Shown here: one piece after another, positions 20,252 through 31,235 of the stretch
How the letters are laid out: each line of letters begins with the position of its first letter
Position numbering within the stretch: position 1 is the stretch's first letter
Source: Turritopsis dohrnii
Lineage: Eukaryota > Cnidaria > Hydrozoa > Anthoathecata > Oceaniidae
DNA: 64,000 bases
Direction of reading: 5' to 3'
Assembly (NCBI GenBank): GCA_027922465.2
Contig: BQMF02000055.1
Location: 372,001 to 436,000, forward strand
Translations under genes and position numbers: made by a program
Notes under the pieces: model-generated
The model's database searches: none
Seen by the model: the letters and a program-made list of their open reading frames with translations, nothing else
Told to the model about the DNA's origin: nothing

Positions 20252-22186
20252 CTCGGCAGTCGACTTATTCAATGATCAGAATAACCATGGTCTTCTCCAA
20301 ATCGATGCGGCCAATGCGTTTAACTCCATCAACAGAAACGTGCTAGTACACAATATGAAGATTTTATGTCCAGAGTTTGCGACATATGTACGGAATTGCT
20401 ACCTCAAACCTGCGAGATTATTCGTTACTGGTGGAGGGGAGATCTCTTCTGCTGAAGGTACTACTCAGGGTGATCCCATCTCCATGGCGATGTATGCACT
20501 TGGAATTCTACCACTGCTACTTTCAGATAACGACATGCTTTGCGAAGAGACTGCCAAACGAATTGCTTACGCAGATGATTTCACTGGAATTGGTACAATA
20601 CCACAACTACGAACTTGGTGGGACAACATATGCGAACTTGGCCCTTACATTGGTTACTTTCCGAAACCTTCAAAAAGTGTCTTAATCGTAAAGGAAGGCT
20701 ACATCAACGAAGCAAATATGTTGTTCTCGGAGACCAACATCGAGATAACAGCACGAGGTAACAGACACCTTGGGGCGATAATTGGAAACGATGACTACAA
20801 AAACGAATATGTGAACAACAAAGTCACAGAATGGGTCAATGAAATCTATAACTTGACTGATATCGCTAAAACCCATCCACACGCAGCTTACTCTGCTTTT
20901 ACCCATGGTCTGCAACACAAGTATACTTATGTAATGAGAACAATACCAAACATCTCAAATAACCTCCAACCTTTAGAAGATGCTGTCAGAAACAGCCTAC
21001 TCCCTGCTATATCAAACGGGTACATATGTAACGATATAGAGAGAAAATTGTTTTCTCTTCCAGCAAAGCTTGGTGGATTAGGAATTGCCATACCATCAGA
21101 AAGATGTAAGATTGAGTATTCCAACTCACGAAAAATTACTGAGGCGATGGTCAACAAAGTTTGTGAACAGGACAACACGTATGATCCAGATGCTGCGCAG
21201 CGACAAAACACCATCGCAAATGAATTGAAAAGAGAGAAAGTCGAGAGACAAAAGTCGCAACTCGAAGAAGTGAAGGCACAAAACGGAGCGTCAAGCTGGT
21301 TGACTGCACTACCAATAAAAGAAAATGGCTTCTTCTTACAAAAACAAGAATTCTGGGATGTCATTAATTTGCGATACGGCATTCCATTGAAGAATCTACC
21401 ATCGCGTTGTGCATGTGATAAACCATTTACTATCGATCATGCACTGTCTTGTCCCAAAGGCGGATTTATCGTAATCCGACACAACGAACTTCGAAATTTC
21501 ACTGCCGAATTATTATCTGAGTGTTACCACGACGTACACCTGGAACCAACCTTGACACCTCTAACGGGAGAAACGCTTCCCGCTAGTACGATCAAATCCG
21601 AAGAAGCTCGTGTGGATGTACCAGCAAGAGGAGTTTGGGCTAAAGGTCAGATGGCTTTCTTTGACGTAAGGGTCTTCAATCCCACTGCCAAGTCCTACCA
21701 GAAAACCACGCTATCTGCTGCACACAGAGCCAACGAGCAAGAAAAGAAAAGATCATACAATAAACGTATTACATCTATCGATCAAGCCTCATTCACCCCA
21801 TTGGTGTTCACTTGTTTCGGAGGCATGAGCAAAGAATGTGGCGTTTTATTCAAACGAATTGCCGAGCAAATTGCCGAAAAACGAAATGTAGGCTATAGCG
21901 CGATTATGAATTGGCTCAGATTACGAATTAATTTTCACCTGATTCGTGCATGTGTTTTGTGCCTGCGGGGCTCCAGATCGCCATATTTCAAGTCAAATCA
22001 TAGCAGCGAAATCGACATCGAATTATCGATCAACGAATCGAAGACAAAGGATTTGACTCTTTAAGATGGAACTCAATTCAAAGTGTGATGCACCAACTTG
22101 GAATTTGTAATTATATATACTCCGTTTTGTAATTATTTGGCTTTGTGTATACTTTCACATAAAAATCAGAAACGTTTATACACTAA
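20252..22186 (+). mobile_element. 5'-truncated non-LTR retrotransposon with 11-bp target duplication
   Basis: AAATTTCCTTA occurs at 20241-20251 and again at 22187-22197, exactly where copy 2 of composite repeat X resumes. Truncated 5' end, intact 3' part, no poly(A) and a short target duplication are hallmarks of target-primed insertion. Confidence 0.8.
20253..22064 (+). CDS. Reverse transcriptase with C-terminal restriction-like endonuclease (LINE, N-terminus missing)
   Basis: The frame is open from the truncated edge of the element, giving 603 residues with no initiator of its own. Reverse transcriptase motifs appear in order: IDAANAFNSINR (motif A), EGTTQGDPISMAMYAL (motif B) and IAYADDFTGIG (catalytic YADD, motif C). 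The C-terminal third has CACDKPFTIDHALSCPKGG, a Cys-Cys-His-Cys knuckle, then RHNELRNFTAELL, and then an R-x-D...FFDVRVFNP pair of acidic residues spaced as in the restriction-like endonuclease of R2/NeSL-type LINEs. Such proteins nick target DNA and prime reverse transcription on it. No frameshift was seen in the retained part, which suggests a fairly young copy. The exact clade is uncertain. Confidence 0.82.
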   Translation, partial: SAVDLFNDQNNHGLLQIDAANAFNSINRNVLVHNMKILCPEFATYVRNCYLKPARLFVTGGGEISSAEGTTQGDPISMAMYALGILPLLLSDNDMLCEETAKRIAYADDFTGIGTIPQLRTWWDNICELGPYIGYFPKPSKSVLIVKEGYINEANMLFSETNIEITARGNRHLGAIIGNDDYKNEYVNNKVTEWVNEIYNLTDIAKTHPHAAYSAFTHGLQHKYTYVMRTIPNISNNLQPLEDAVRNSLLPAISNGYICNDIERKLFSLPAKLGGLGIAIPSERCKIEYSNSRKITEAMVNKVCEQDNTYDPDAAQRQNTIANELKREKVERQKSQLEEVKAQNGASSWLTALPIKENGFFLQKQEFWDVINLRYGIPLKNLPSRCACDKPFTIDHALSCPKGGFIVIRHNELRNFTAELLSECYHDVHLEPTLTPLTGETLPASTIKSEEARVDVPARGVWAKGQMAFFDVRVFNPTAKSYQKTTLSAAHRANEQEKKRSYNKRITSIDQASFTPLVFTCFGGMSKECGVLFKRIAEQIAEKRNVGYSAIMNWLRLRINFHLIRACVLCLRGSRSPYFKSNHSSEIDIELSINESKTKDLTL

Positions 22187-22610
22187 AAATTTCCTTATAA
22201 ACGGCTCGTATAACTTGTGCTCAACCAGAAGCAGATTCGAAGTCACAACCTCTGGTAAAACCAATCTTTTATAGTGTAACAATACACTCAAAACGTAGAG
22301 AGAGAAAACTTCAACTTTTTATTAACTTTTGTTTTAAAAGAAGTTACGCGCTCTAACATGGGTGCTATCAAACGTAAGGGGGAAATAGTTTCTCTTCTTA
22401 AAAAGTTCACATGGAGGAGAGAAAAAAGGCACGTGCTAAATGAATAAATAGAATAAAAAAACGTTAGTGGCAAACCGAACATATGCTGCCACGTTCTGCC
22501 ACTGCTGCTTTTTGTCCAAAATGTTCAATCAGTTAGTTTCTTTGTATTTAGTTGATGTACTGTTTTCAAAGCCAAGTCAACGTGAAAAACTAAAAACTAA
22601 CAACAAGAGG
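22187..22610. repeat. Composite repeat X, copy 2 (right part)
   Basis: Resumes the sequence interrupted by the LINE and matches 19341-19920 almost throughout. Confidence 0.7.
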
Positions 22611-22640
22611 CCCATATGCCTTAAGGTCAGCGCGAACTGT
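22601..22640. repeat. AACAAGAGGCC-type repeat
   Basis: AACAAGAGGCCCATATGCCT with a trailing AAGGTCAGC. Related short pieces are at 50115-50140 and 50951-50980. This resembles a short dispersed repeat common in marine invertebrate genomes (from memory, not searched). Confidence 0.4.
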
Positions 22641-22689
22641 ATGCTCAGATGTCAAAAGATCATGATCACTTTGGAAAAGAAAAATGACT

Positions 22690-25176
22690 AGCTAAAATAC
22701 AGTAAGCCCGTATTCGGTTGGTGAACATGCGAATCCCAAATGTAAATCCATTTGCTCAAAGCAAAGACATATTAAAAACCTCTCATGGTAAAAAAGGCCC
22801 CTCTGTAATATTTTCACAAAGCATTAAATCGTCAAATGAATGATAACCGAAGAAGCCTGGCATATTGCATTTAGATTACTACCTCCGAGATTGAGACAAA
22901 AACGCAAATTTCTATGAGCCGAATAACGTATAACATGCGCATTTTTTTCTAATAGATTCATTGAACGGAAGTTGCCTTAACTAAATATCATGGTAAACGT
23001 TATGAAAGAAAACCTTGCGTTTCCACAGCAATCAACTAAATCCTTTTCCTTTTTAGTCGGGGGATTTTCTGTGACACCATATAAACAATATACGGTAATA
23101 CGATACGCATCAACAGAAATCATAAGGGCATTACAACTACAACAACTTTGATACGTTAATCGATTTTATTTAAGCTTCAAATTTGAGTTTTACAAGTTTG
23201 ACTTTCCAGCTTTACGTTCTTACAGGCTTGCGTGTTTGGTTTAACACGCAAGTGAACCTTTTTGTACCAAGTAAGTGGTCCACAGATGAGGTCAAATGAA
23301 GATCTACTGCCAGGCAGGTTGCTGATTACTAAAAATAAAAGTGTAAAAAGTCATGTATAATTGCACAACGCTCAAATTAATTCTAACTAATCCCATTTTA
23401 CAAAATTCAGGCCTTATAAAAAATAGAATTACAACATCATAATTTTGAAGTTTTGAATTATACCTGAACGGAAAATAGTTACTGAATTTCTATTTCATGG
23501 TGGCAATAAAACTAAATTTATCACTCCTATAAAGGTAAAATTCAGTTCAAAGAAGTTTTTCTTTTTCTCTGGTTAAAAAAAATCTGAAATAATTTGTATG
23601 TATTTTGTCTGATATTTAAATATTTTTCATAATGGCACAAAAATGCAGAAAGTGACGACTAAATATGTGGTTTGGGCATATGCCAAATTAAAGGAAGGTT
23701 TGTATATAGGTTGGATTAACCCTGATTTAAATAGTAAAATATGTTACCTTATTCATATAAATTGTTTGCGGAAGAACTATTTAGGGGACAAAATTTTGTA
23801 AATTGAACCTCAAGAAAATCATGATTTGCAGAATTAATTTTTGTGAATTTGCAAAAAATGTCAGAATTTGTGGGACAAACTTGTGCGACTCACAAATTTA
23901 AAAATTTTAAAAAGTTTTTTTCATCCTTTACTCATCATCATTTTCATTATCTAGAAGAACAAAAATATTCCTATCTACATATAGAACCTGAAGAATCTCC
24001 TTCATTTTCTACCTGATAGAAAAAAAAGTTCTGAATGTATAATAGTGATAATAATGATGTAATCAAGGTCTAATCTAGGCCAATATTTGATCCGTTGATC
24101 GGACGCTGCCCTCAGCATTTTTGTTTTTTTAAAAATTTATTTCACTTTAAAAATTTCATAAATCACTCTTGTATAAGGGGGTCACAGGTTTAACCCACCG
24201 AAGCGAAATAAAGCTCAGGTTGCCCTTTTCCTAAAAAGTGCCCCTTGGATGTTCATGTGCCTTTTCCATTCCGCCGGACGCTGTCCTGCCTTTTTAGATT
24301 AGACCCTGGTAATAGAGATAGATTGAAAAGTAAAATATTGTCTTCTTGTTCCGTGGTTCATTATTTTCATATATTTCATCATTTTGTAGTCTGCAGTACA
24401 ATCCACTTCCCCTTTACGTGTTCAATTTGGAAATTTGCTTTAAGAATGAGAAAAAGCTTTACGAGGAAATGTTTTGCAATTTCATGACAAAATTGCAAAT
24501 ATAAACAGTAATTAATAGTGCTGCAAGAAATTCTCCAGCATTAATAAGTAGGTATAAGGTAGTATATTGTATAATTGTTTTTGTTTTTGTTTTTATGTTT
24601 AACTTTTAGCATATTCAACCTTATATATAACATGAAATTTTTAGGCTATTATATACAATTAACTTCTTGTTTTTACGATTCAGCTTGTAATTTAATTTTA
24701 CTAATAATTAATTTAATTTTACTAATAATGATGACAACAGAAATGTCAAAACTTGCAAAACTTGTGCCATTTCAAAAGGTCTTTTGGTAACTTTTTGTTC
24801 ATTTAAAATTTCAAGCTACAAAATTGTGTAACAGTAGAAGAACACAATGAAATAGAACATAGTCACAAGAAAAAGAATAGTCTGGAAATAGGGCCGATGC
24901 GGGCCGCATATTCTTAATATGTCGAGTTCTGCGAAAAACTAGGGATCACTATATTTTGTGGAGACAAAGACTATAGCATTAATTTACGAACTAAATGGAT
25001 AGATATCGTAGAGAAATAAGGTTGTTGACAAATCATTAAGGGAGCAAATTCAAAAGAGGAATATAAGTATATGTGAGCTTCATTTTGAAGAGAAGCAATT
25101 AAGAAGAAGTAAGTATCTGATTTCAGCAATTTTGATGATATTTTATTGGCACTATTTCCTTTTCGCACCCCTCTCT
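22690..25176. other. Intergenic, no gene seen
   Basis: AT-rich DNA with only short, low-complexity frames. It includes a perfect 10-bp-stem hairpin at 23227-23252. No exon-like segment with matching splice sites was recognised. Confidence 0.45.
23227..23252. repeat. Perfect short hairpin
   Basis: CTTGCGTGTT, a six-base loop, then AACACGCAAG. Confidence 0.7.
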
Positions 25177-25201
25177 CCCCCCCCCCCCCCCCCCCCCCCC
25201 C
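25177..25201. repeat. Poly-C tract
   Basis: A run of about 25 C residues. Its length is probably variable and could be a sequencing-sensitive site. Confidence 0.8.
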
Positions 25202-25640
25202 TCCCCTAAAACCCTGACCCTAAAATATCCTGCACGGAGAGTGCTGCAAAATCAAAACAGCGGAATAAGCGATCGGCAGTGTTTTTAGAAATAATCTTTT
25301 CTTTCTGAGACATTCATTTCTTTGAGAAAATTAGGTATCAAAATTATATATCATCTTTTTCGTGAATTGTAAAGAAATGTGATCTTTTTTGACATTATGT
25401 TCCTTGTGTTGTTTTATTGTGTTATTTATGACTTATGTAGAAGTATTATTATTGATAATTTTGATAAATGTCATAAAAAATTTCACGTTTTAGTTTTCCC
25501 CCAGAGCAAATCTAAAGTATGCTTTATTGCATTTTTGAGGATACCCTTCTTAATACTTCTAAGTTATGCTCTTATAGTTCTTAGAAACTTTTCTTCTAAA
25601 AAAGAATATTGAATAAAGAATAAAGCAATATTTCCAGCCA

Positions 25641-25856
25641 ATAGACATTTCCCGAGTTTATTTTTTATCAAGCTCCGCCTCGTTTTCGCAATGGTTAATA
25701 TGGTAACGAAATGTCACGGGACTCATTTCAGTAATGTGCAATAAGTGTAATAATTGTGATAGTGTTAATGATTGAGCACAAGAGATTCGGTTGTCATAGT
25801 AACGCAATTGAAAACGAGGCGGAGTGTGATAAAAAATAAACTCGGGAAAGGTCTAT
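25641..25856. mobile_element. 216-bp MITE with 50-bp inverted ends
   Basis: The left arm ATAGACATTTCCCGAGTTTA...CTCCGCCTCGTTTTC and its reverse complement (GAAAACGAGGCGGAG...CTCGGGAAAGGTCTAT) pair over about 50 bp with few mismatches. No reading frame inside. Confidence 0.8.
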
Positions 25857-25884
25857 AGAACTCCTTAATTCAGTAATATTCGCC

Positions 25885-25995
25885 AGGGTTTTCTTCGCCG
25901 CTATCCCTGTATATCGAGAAGGGCAAGAGACCATGGGTTCGAGGTTGCCGCTATCTAATATCGAAAGGGAGGCAGACCCTTGGTTCGAGGTTGGC
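25885..25995. repeat. Fold-back family fragment, duplicated head to tail
   Basis: GCCGCTATC...GAGACCATGGGTTCGAGGTTG is followed by a second GCCGCTATC...AGACCCTTGGTTCGAGGTTG. Related to 2335-2420 and 16318-16385. Confidence 0.5.
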
Positions 25996-26479
25996 GACTT
26001 CTTGATTTCGTAGCTCAGGAATCATTTTAGCCTGTGTTGAGCGGACAGCTAGATTTGACATTCATATAGAGTGGTTAACTTCCCAATTTTGCGTACGGTT
26101 GGTAGGTCACAGTCCACAAAATCAACGATGTTCAAGACAAAGTTTTCCTGATGAATAAATTTTAAAGCCTGGTTCAGATCTGGCGATTAAAATTCAGTGT
26201 ATTTGTTTTAATCGTCTAATCTGAACACATTTGTAATCTTGCATGCTAGTTGACATGGCAACACGGTAATCAGACATAAAAGAAACTGTTCTAAATTTCC
26301 AATCCTTGAAGAATGTGCTGAATCTGTTTGTAGTTTATAAGTGCTAATTACATATGACTGATTTTTACCCCTCTACGACCGTGTAGAAATGAGGCGAGCT
26401 GTAAAAACATAAGAAGCATTATGTCAGCTGTTACTTTTTGGACCCGTCGCTCCAGAAATCCCGATTTCCCAAACTTAGA
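25996..26479. other. Spacer, no gene seen
   Basis: No reading frame, repeat or RNA signal was recognised. Confidence 0.4.
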
Positions 26480-26790
26480 AATGACAAATACTGGGATAAA
26501 AAGTATGCATATAATAGCTTTTAAGTTACGCAGGTAAAGTGAGCTGGCCTGCTAAACTCAGATTTCCCTGATTCATATGTTGTTGCGGAGATGGTTGGGA
26601 GTATACATGCGCAACAAATTCAGACAACTGTAATGAACTGTCTCTTGAAAATAAAAGCCCTAAGTAATACACTAAAAAATACGAGTTGCGTGAAATTATT
26701 TACAAATACTTAAACTGGATCACGTGTTTTCACACAGTTATTTTACGACACTACTATTGCCGCTATTGTAGATGACGGTGTCGCTAAATG
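26480..26790 (+). repeat. Duplicated 3'-UTR-like block R (copy 2)
   Basis: Matches 15875-16163 with a conserved AATAAA at 26650-26655. The proline-rich exon found upstream of copy 1 is not present here. Confidence 0.8.
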
Positions 26791-26797
26791 AATCACG

Positions 26798-26910
26798 AGA
26801 AGGACCAAAAAAATAAGGATTCATCGATGTAAAATTTATAAAAATAAATTAGATATTTTCTTAAAAAATGCGATGAAAATTTTTGATGCCAAAACTTTGA
26901 AACACAACGT
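26798..26910. repeat. Dispersed repeat shared with 42925-43035
   Basis: Both copies contain AGGACCAAAA/AAGACCAAAA, GATTC..CGATGTAAAATTTAT, TAGATATTTTCTT and TTTGAAACACA in the same order. Confidence 0.5.
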
Positions 26911-27298
26911 ACAAAAAGTTAGTGAATACACCTGTTAACTCGATGGTAATTCTGTTCATGTTTACAATATGTTGTTCTTATAAATCGCTACCATCAGACT
27001 TTTACGGTGTAAACCCTGTCAAATGTGTTTGAGTGGTTGAGAGCAGTTGGCCTTAATTGTTCAGATACTTTCGGAAGGATTTGTGATCAGATGAACTAAC
27101 GGTGAAGAACATTTATTCCTAAGAAGATATTTCTTATTTCTTGTTTATTTTTGTTTTTGTTTGTTTGTTTGTTTGTTTGGGTTTTTATAAAACTGTTATC
27201 AGAAATTTGCTGTCATGCGGCAAAGTAAGATGTTTATTCAGAGAGAAACTTTGTATATAATAATTGACTTTCGATATAAGGTGGTTATTCTCCAATCT

Positions 27299-27417
27299 CA
27301 GTGGGCAAAATCATCAAGAAGTCACTGCGACGAAGTGTATTTTTATTGACATTATCTGTATATTTCTATGGAAAAGTACTCCTCCGCAACGATTTTTCAG
27401 CAAATTTGCTAGCTAGG
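27299..27417. mobile_element. Short MITE, CCCAGTGGGC family
   Basis: Left CAGTGGGCAAAATCATCAAG, right AGCAAATTTGCTAGCTAGG, with the TATTTCTATGGAAAAG core. Unit A has no copy at the matching place, so it inserted after the duplication or was lost from A. Confidence 0.75.
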
Positions 27418-27544
27418 ATGTAGCATATATTTTCTTGACTGATGTGTATATTTCCTTATCCGAAAGAATCGAGAATGGTGCAGGATTATAAGATTGAAAG
27501 CTCATATCAGCCATTATTGAAAAATATTTAATATTTCATTATGC

Positions 27545-27640
27545 AGTACTTTAAAATTTTATGTAAAATCACTGCCTGAGTGTATTTGTATTGAAATATG
27601 TACACTGAATTTTTGACGGTTTTGCCCTGTTCACTATTCA
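27545..27640. mobile_element. Short MITE fragment, CCCAGTGGGC family
   Basis: Decayed counterpart of 4567-4692: GTAAAATCACTGCCTGAGTG at the left and TTTTGACGGTTTTGCCC at the right. Confidence 0.5.
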
Positions 27641-27819
27641 ATTAATAATCATGTCCTGCGGTGCATTCACTGGCGAATAAGGCTTCTGTTATGACTTCGA
27701 AACATTTCTATAGTACAACTTGCTACAAAGAAAGTAACCTCAAACCTCAAAATGTTTTGTCATATAAGTGATTAAAATCATCAAAAATATTTCTATACAT
27801 ACATATATTTTGTCGTTGA

Positions 27820-27831
27820 TTTCTTTTTCAG
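27820..27831 (+). promoter_or_regulatory. 3' splice site of a 5'-UTR intron, transporter B
   Basis: TTTCTTTTTCAG followed by ATTAGACACATGCACA, conserved with 5157-5168 of unit A. Confidence 0.5.
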
Positions 27832-28039
27832 ATTAGACACATGCACATAATAAAATAATAAATAAATAAATTTATACAGAAGCTTTAACAACATAAACAC
27901 TGGCTAATCGTACCGTACATACGTATCGTATCTTATGATTACGTTTAACACCATCAGCAATACGGCAACATAAAAGACCTAACTACAACTCAACATCACG
28001 AGGTCTTCTATTTATAGACATATGTAATACCGATTAACC

Positions 28040-30711
28040 ATGGAAACAGAAAAAACAGTAAAGATGTCAAATAGGAAATACACTATTTCATATATACTTG
28101 ATTTAATAATGTCTTCTAATGCTGGTATAGATACGCCTGAGGCGGTGTTTATCATGATCAGTCTAGTGTTTGGCTGTGCAATTATTATTTTACCGTTTAC
28201 AGTTGCCCAACTTGGCCCGGTCACATGGTTTATATTGGTAGCGTTGATTTTTATAGTATTGGTTTTCTGTACCCAGCTTTTGAACATGTGCTGTGCGTAC
28301 ATGCTGGAAAAGCTAAAAGACTCTTACATACCGCAGGATGCTTTATCGGAACTGGCCGAACTAGCAGGTGGAAAATCACTAAGGGCGTTTGTCACTGTTA
28401 TGATATATACTTATTCGTTCTGTAACGCCATCGCATGGCTTTTACTAGCTGTAACCGTATTTACTGATATCGTCCACATCCCACATTTGTCTTTCTATAA
28501 CCAAGTCAGATGTTTAACTGCAATCTGTATAGCAGTACTTTTCCCTGTCTTATGTTTGGGAACTTACGACGATTTGAAGCTTACCGCTATTACTGCTGTT
28601 CTCTCGTCAGCGCTATCGCTTATAGGAATACTTATAGACACAACGATCATTAAGTTAGACGCTCACATCCCAGAGAGCAGGTTTTTCATCACACATCGCA
28701 TGTCTGCGCAGAGTTTTTTCTCCTGCTATGGCTCTATAACGTTTGCTGCATCCGGTCCCACATATGTCCTACCAAACATGTATATATTTCTAAACAAGAA
28801 AGAGAAATGCAAGACAGTAATTATTTGGACATATGTAATTTGTTTTGTGATATATGTTGTAGCTGGCCTTGTTCCTTATGCAGTGTTTGGTGAACACTCT
28901 ACACCGGTTATCACTGGAACCATTCAGAGCTTTCTCCAGCGTTATTATCGTTATCCTGGCACAAAAACGATTTTGATTTTAGCTCAAGTTTTCGTTGGAA
29001 TACATCTTGTTTTAGTTGTTGTGATTGGTATTAATCCAGTCTTTCAGAGTGCCGAAAGAACACTTGGAGTTCCACAAAGTAAGTATTTTCCCAGTGGGAA
29101 AAATCGTCAAAAAGTCACTACGACGGAACGGAGAGCACTTTTATCGAAATTATATGTATGTTTCTATAGAAATGCAATTCCTTCGCAGAGATTTTTTAAC
29201 AAATGTAACACTGCCAAAAGTTTGCTTAGCCCTTCCCAGTGGTCAAACATTACTGCGTACATTTCAATGACAATGCTATTCATCACATTGATCTTTGTTA
29301 CGATTTAAAAAAAAAAGTTTGTTTGGGCAACGCCCTGAGAATGAATGGATGAATGAATGGACACAGAAAATAACAAAACAAGAAAACTGTGCAAAAATGG
29401 AAAAAAGAAAATGCAGTATCAAAGATAGTGTTAAAGATCAGGCATCCCTCCACCACTGGATGTCCACCTGATCCTTCCACCACCACTGGATGTCCACCTG
29501 AGCTATGCTTAATACTCCTATCAACGATAAATAATTCGCATCAGAAACAATCTAAATAGATACAGGGTCTAGCTTTAGAAATTTTCAATTAAAAATTCTG
29601 TAATTACCAAATCGACTGGAGGGAAAATAGGGATACAATCAACTTGCTACTTAGCACTAGCCTTAGAAAAGAAATTTCTTTACACTGAGAAAATCATAAC
29701 TACTATACCTCTCAATATCCTTTACAAGTAGTAACACTGTGGAGGAAAATCTGTTAATATTTGGCACTTTGGAACTAAACTATGTGTCTTCATTTGCTAA
29801 AAGTATGAAAATAGAGCAGATAAAATAATAAAAAAAAATAAGTGAAACTAAAAGGGCTAGCGGAATATTTTTAATGAAGACAGAAAGTACTTCCGCTATT
29901 AAAATTCTCCTTTACAAAAATCATCCGCAAACTAAATACTGGGTTAATGTTTCATGTTTAAAGTGTTATGTCTTCCCTAAATAGAGGCGTGTGCTACTGT
30001 GCTTGTGCTACTGAGTGGCCTTACTTACTCCACAATATTTTATATGACTTTTTAATTCCAATTAGGCAAGCAGTGGAACCAACTATTTTCTAAAGACCGA
30101 TAGCTTTCCATAGCTTATATACTCACTCACCTAAATAAATGAATCAATGTTTGACCATGCTTCTGATAATTTGGATTGGAGCACTTTTCGTAACATGGAC
30201 AACCTCGTTATGAAGAAATTTTTCTGGTTTTACTGATATTTTTATGATGTACTTATGACCACAAATATACTAACTCTCCGACAAAACAGACATTTCGGAT
30301 ATAAGAAACGTGGTTGATCTTACCGAAATAAATTAAAATCAAATGTCTCTTCTAGTAAACATTTCTGTGTGTACAAACCGCATAGTTAAACCAAAAACCA
30401 CCAAATTTGTTTTGTGTGTATTTATAGATATGTGTTGGCGACGAATAGCCGTCAGACTTGTACTGACGTTAATTTTAGCCGGCATTTGTTTGGCTTTTCC
30501 TGATTTTAAGCCGGTTTTGTCGCTTGTTGGTGGAGTACCAATCACCATAGTTACAATCATTCTACCCATGGTTATTTACGTCAAGTTGTTTGAGACAAAT
30601 ACACGTCTGAAGGTGTTATTTTGTTTGCTGGGATCAACATTTATCGCGTTGTTGATTGGAAATATTGTTGTTGGCATTCAAGAGTTGGTGCACCTTTATA
30701 AAAAGCATTGA
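28040..30711 (+). CDS. AAAP-family amino-acid transporter, copy B (two exons)
   Basis: Exon 1 is 28040-29078 and exon 2 is 30428-30711, with donor A/GTAAGT at 29079, acceptor TTTATAG ending at 30427 and a 1349-bp phase-1 intron. Exon lengths (1039 and 284 nt) and the 440-residue product equal copy A exactly. The two proteins are over 90% identical by eye, and exon 2 gives the same peptide in both. Differences cluster in membrane segments, for example VFGCAIIILPFTVAQ for VFGAAVVILPYTVAQ, and VIWTYVICFVIYVVAGLVP for the matching segment of A. Conservation of frame, length and splice sites while surrounding DNA has diverged indicates that both copies are under selection. Function is as for copy A; altered substrate or expression is possible but not shown. 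Confidence 0.88.
29090..29214. mobile_element. Short MITE in intron, CCCAGTGGGC family
   Basis: Orthologous to 6413-6523: begins CCCAGTGGGAAAAATCGTCA a few bases after the donor and ends near ACAAATGTAACACTG. Confidence 0.7.
29440..29506. repeat. Tandem duplication in intron
   Basis: CCACCACTGGATGTCCACCT occurs twice, 32 bp apart. Confidence 0.7.
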
Positions 30712-30793
30712 AATTTCTTTCATCGACAATTTTACTGTTGTGGTATTTCCTTCATGCTAGTTATGGTTACCGCCGGAATCGGCAATCGTAAAG

Positions 30794-30799
30794 AATAAA
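30794..30799 (+). terminator. Poly(A) signal, transporter B
   Basis: AATAAA in the conserved context AAAGAATAAATGTCTGAATA, as in unit A. Confidence 0.6.
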
Positions 30800-30916
30800 T
30801 GTCTGAATATTGCAAGTTCTCATCTATCTGATGTCAAGATTCTGTAGCAGTTATACTCATGATCGGCTTATACTTAAACCATCCATATTTAATCGTTGAC
30901 GAATGATGAATGTTTA

Positions 30917-31043
30917 CCCAGTCTGTAAAATCGTCAAAAAGTCACTGCGATGAAGAGCATTTTTATTGAAATAGTACGTAGTAGTACATAGTATATAGTA
31001 TGTATGTATTTTTCTCCTTCTAACTTTTCAATAGATTTGCCTT
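30917..31043. mobile_element. Short MITE, CCCAGTGGGC family
   Basis: Left CCCAGTCTGTAAAATCGTCA, right end eroded (AATAGATTTGCC). Unit A lacks it at the matching place. Confidence 0.6.
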
Positions 31044-31235
31044 TTTATAATCAATAATAGCATAAGGGAAAAAGTAAATCTTGGTTTTTTCAACTTTTCA
31101 CAGAAATTAATTACTCGGTATTCGGTAGTCGCATATTCTAGTTGACAATCTAATGTATAATGAAAACCGGGGGTAGTACACGATTCACGTTCTCTTGTTT
31201 CTGTCGTTAAAAGATTTTAATCGTAATCTATTATA

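Noticed and set aside
25177..25201. Assembly gap or artefact at the poly-C run
   Set aside because: Long C runs occur naturally and the flanks are continuous; raw reads would be needed.
29025..29308. Unspliced C-terminus of transporter B (422-aa frame)
   Set aside because: The frame runs through a splice donor into a MITE; splicing to 30428 gives the conserved 440-aa product.
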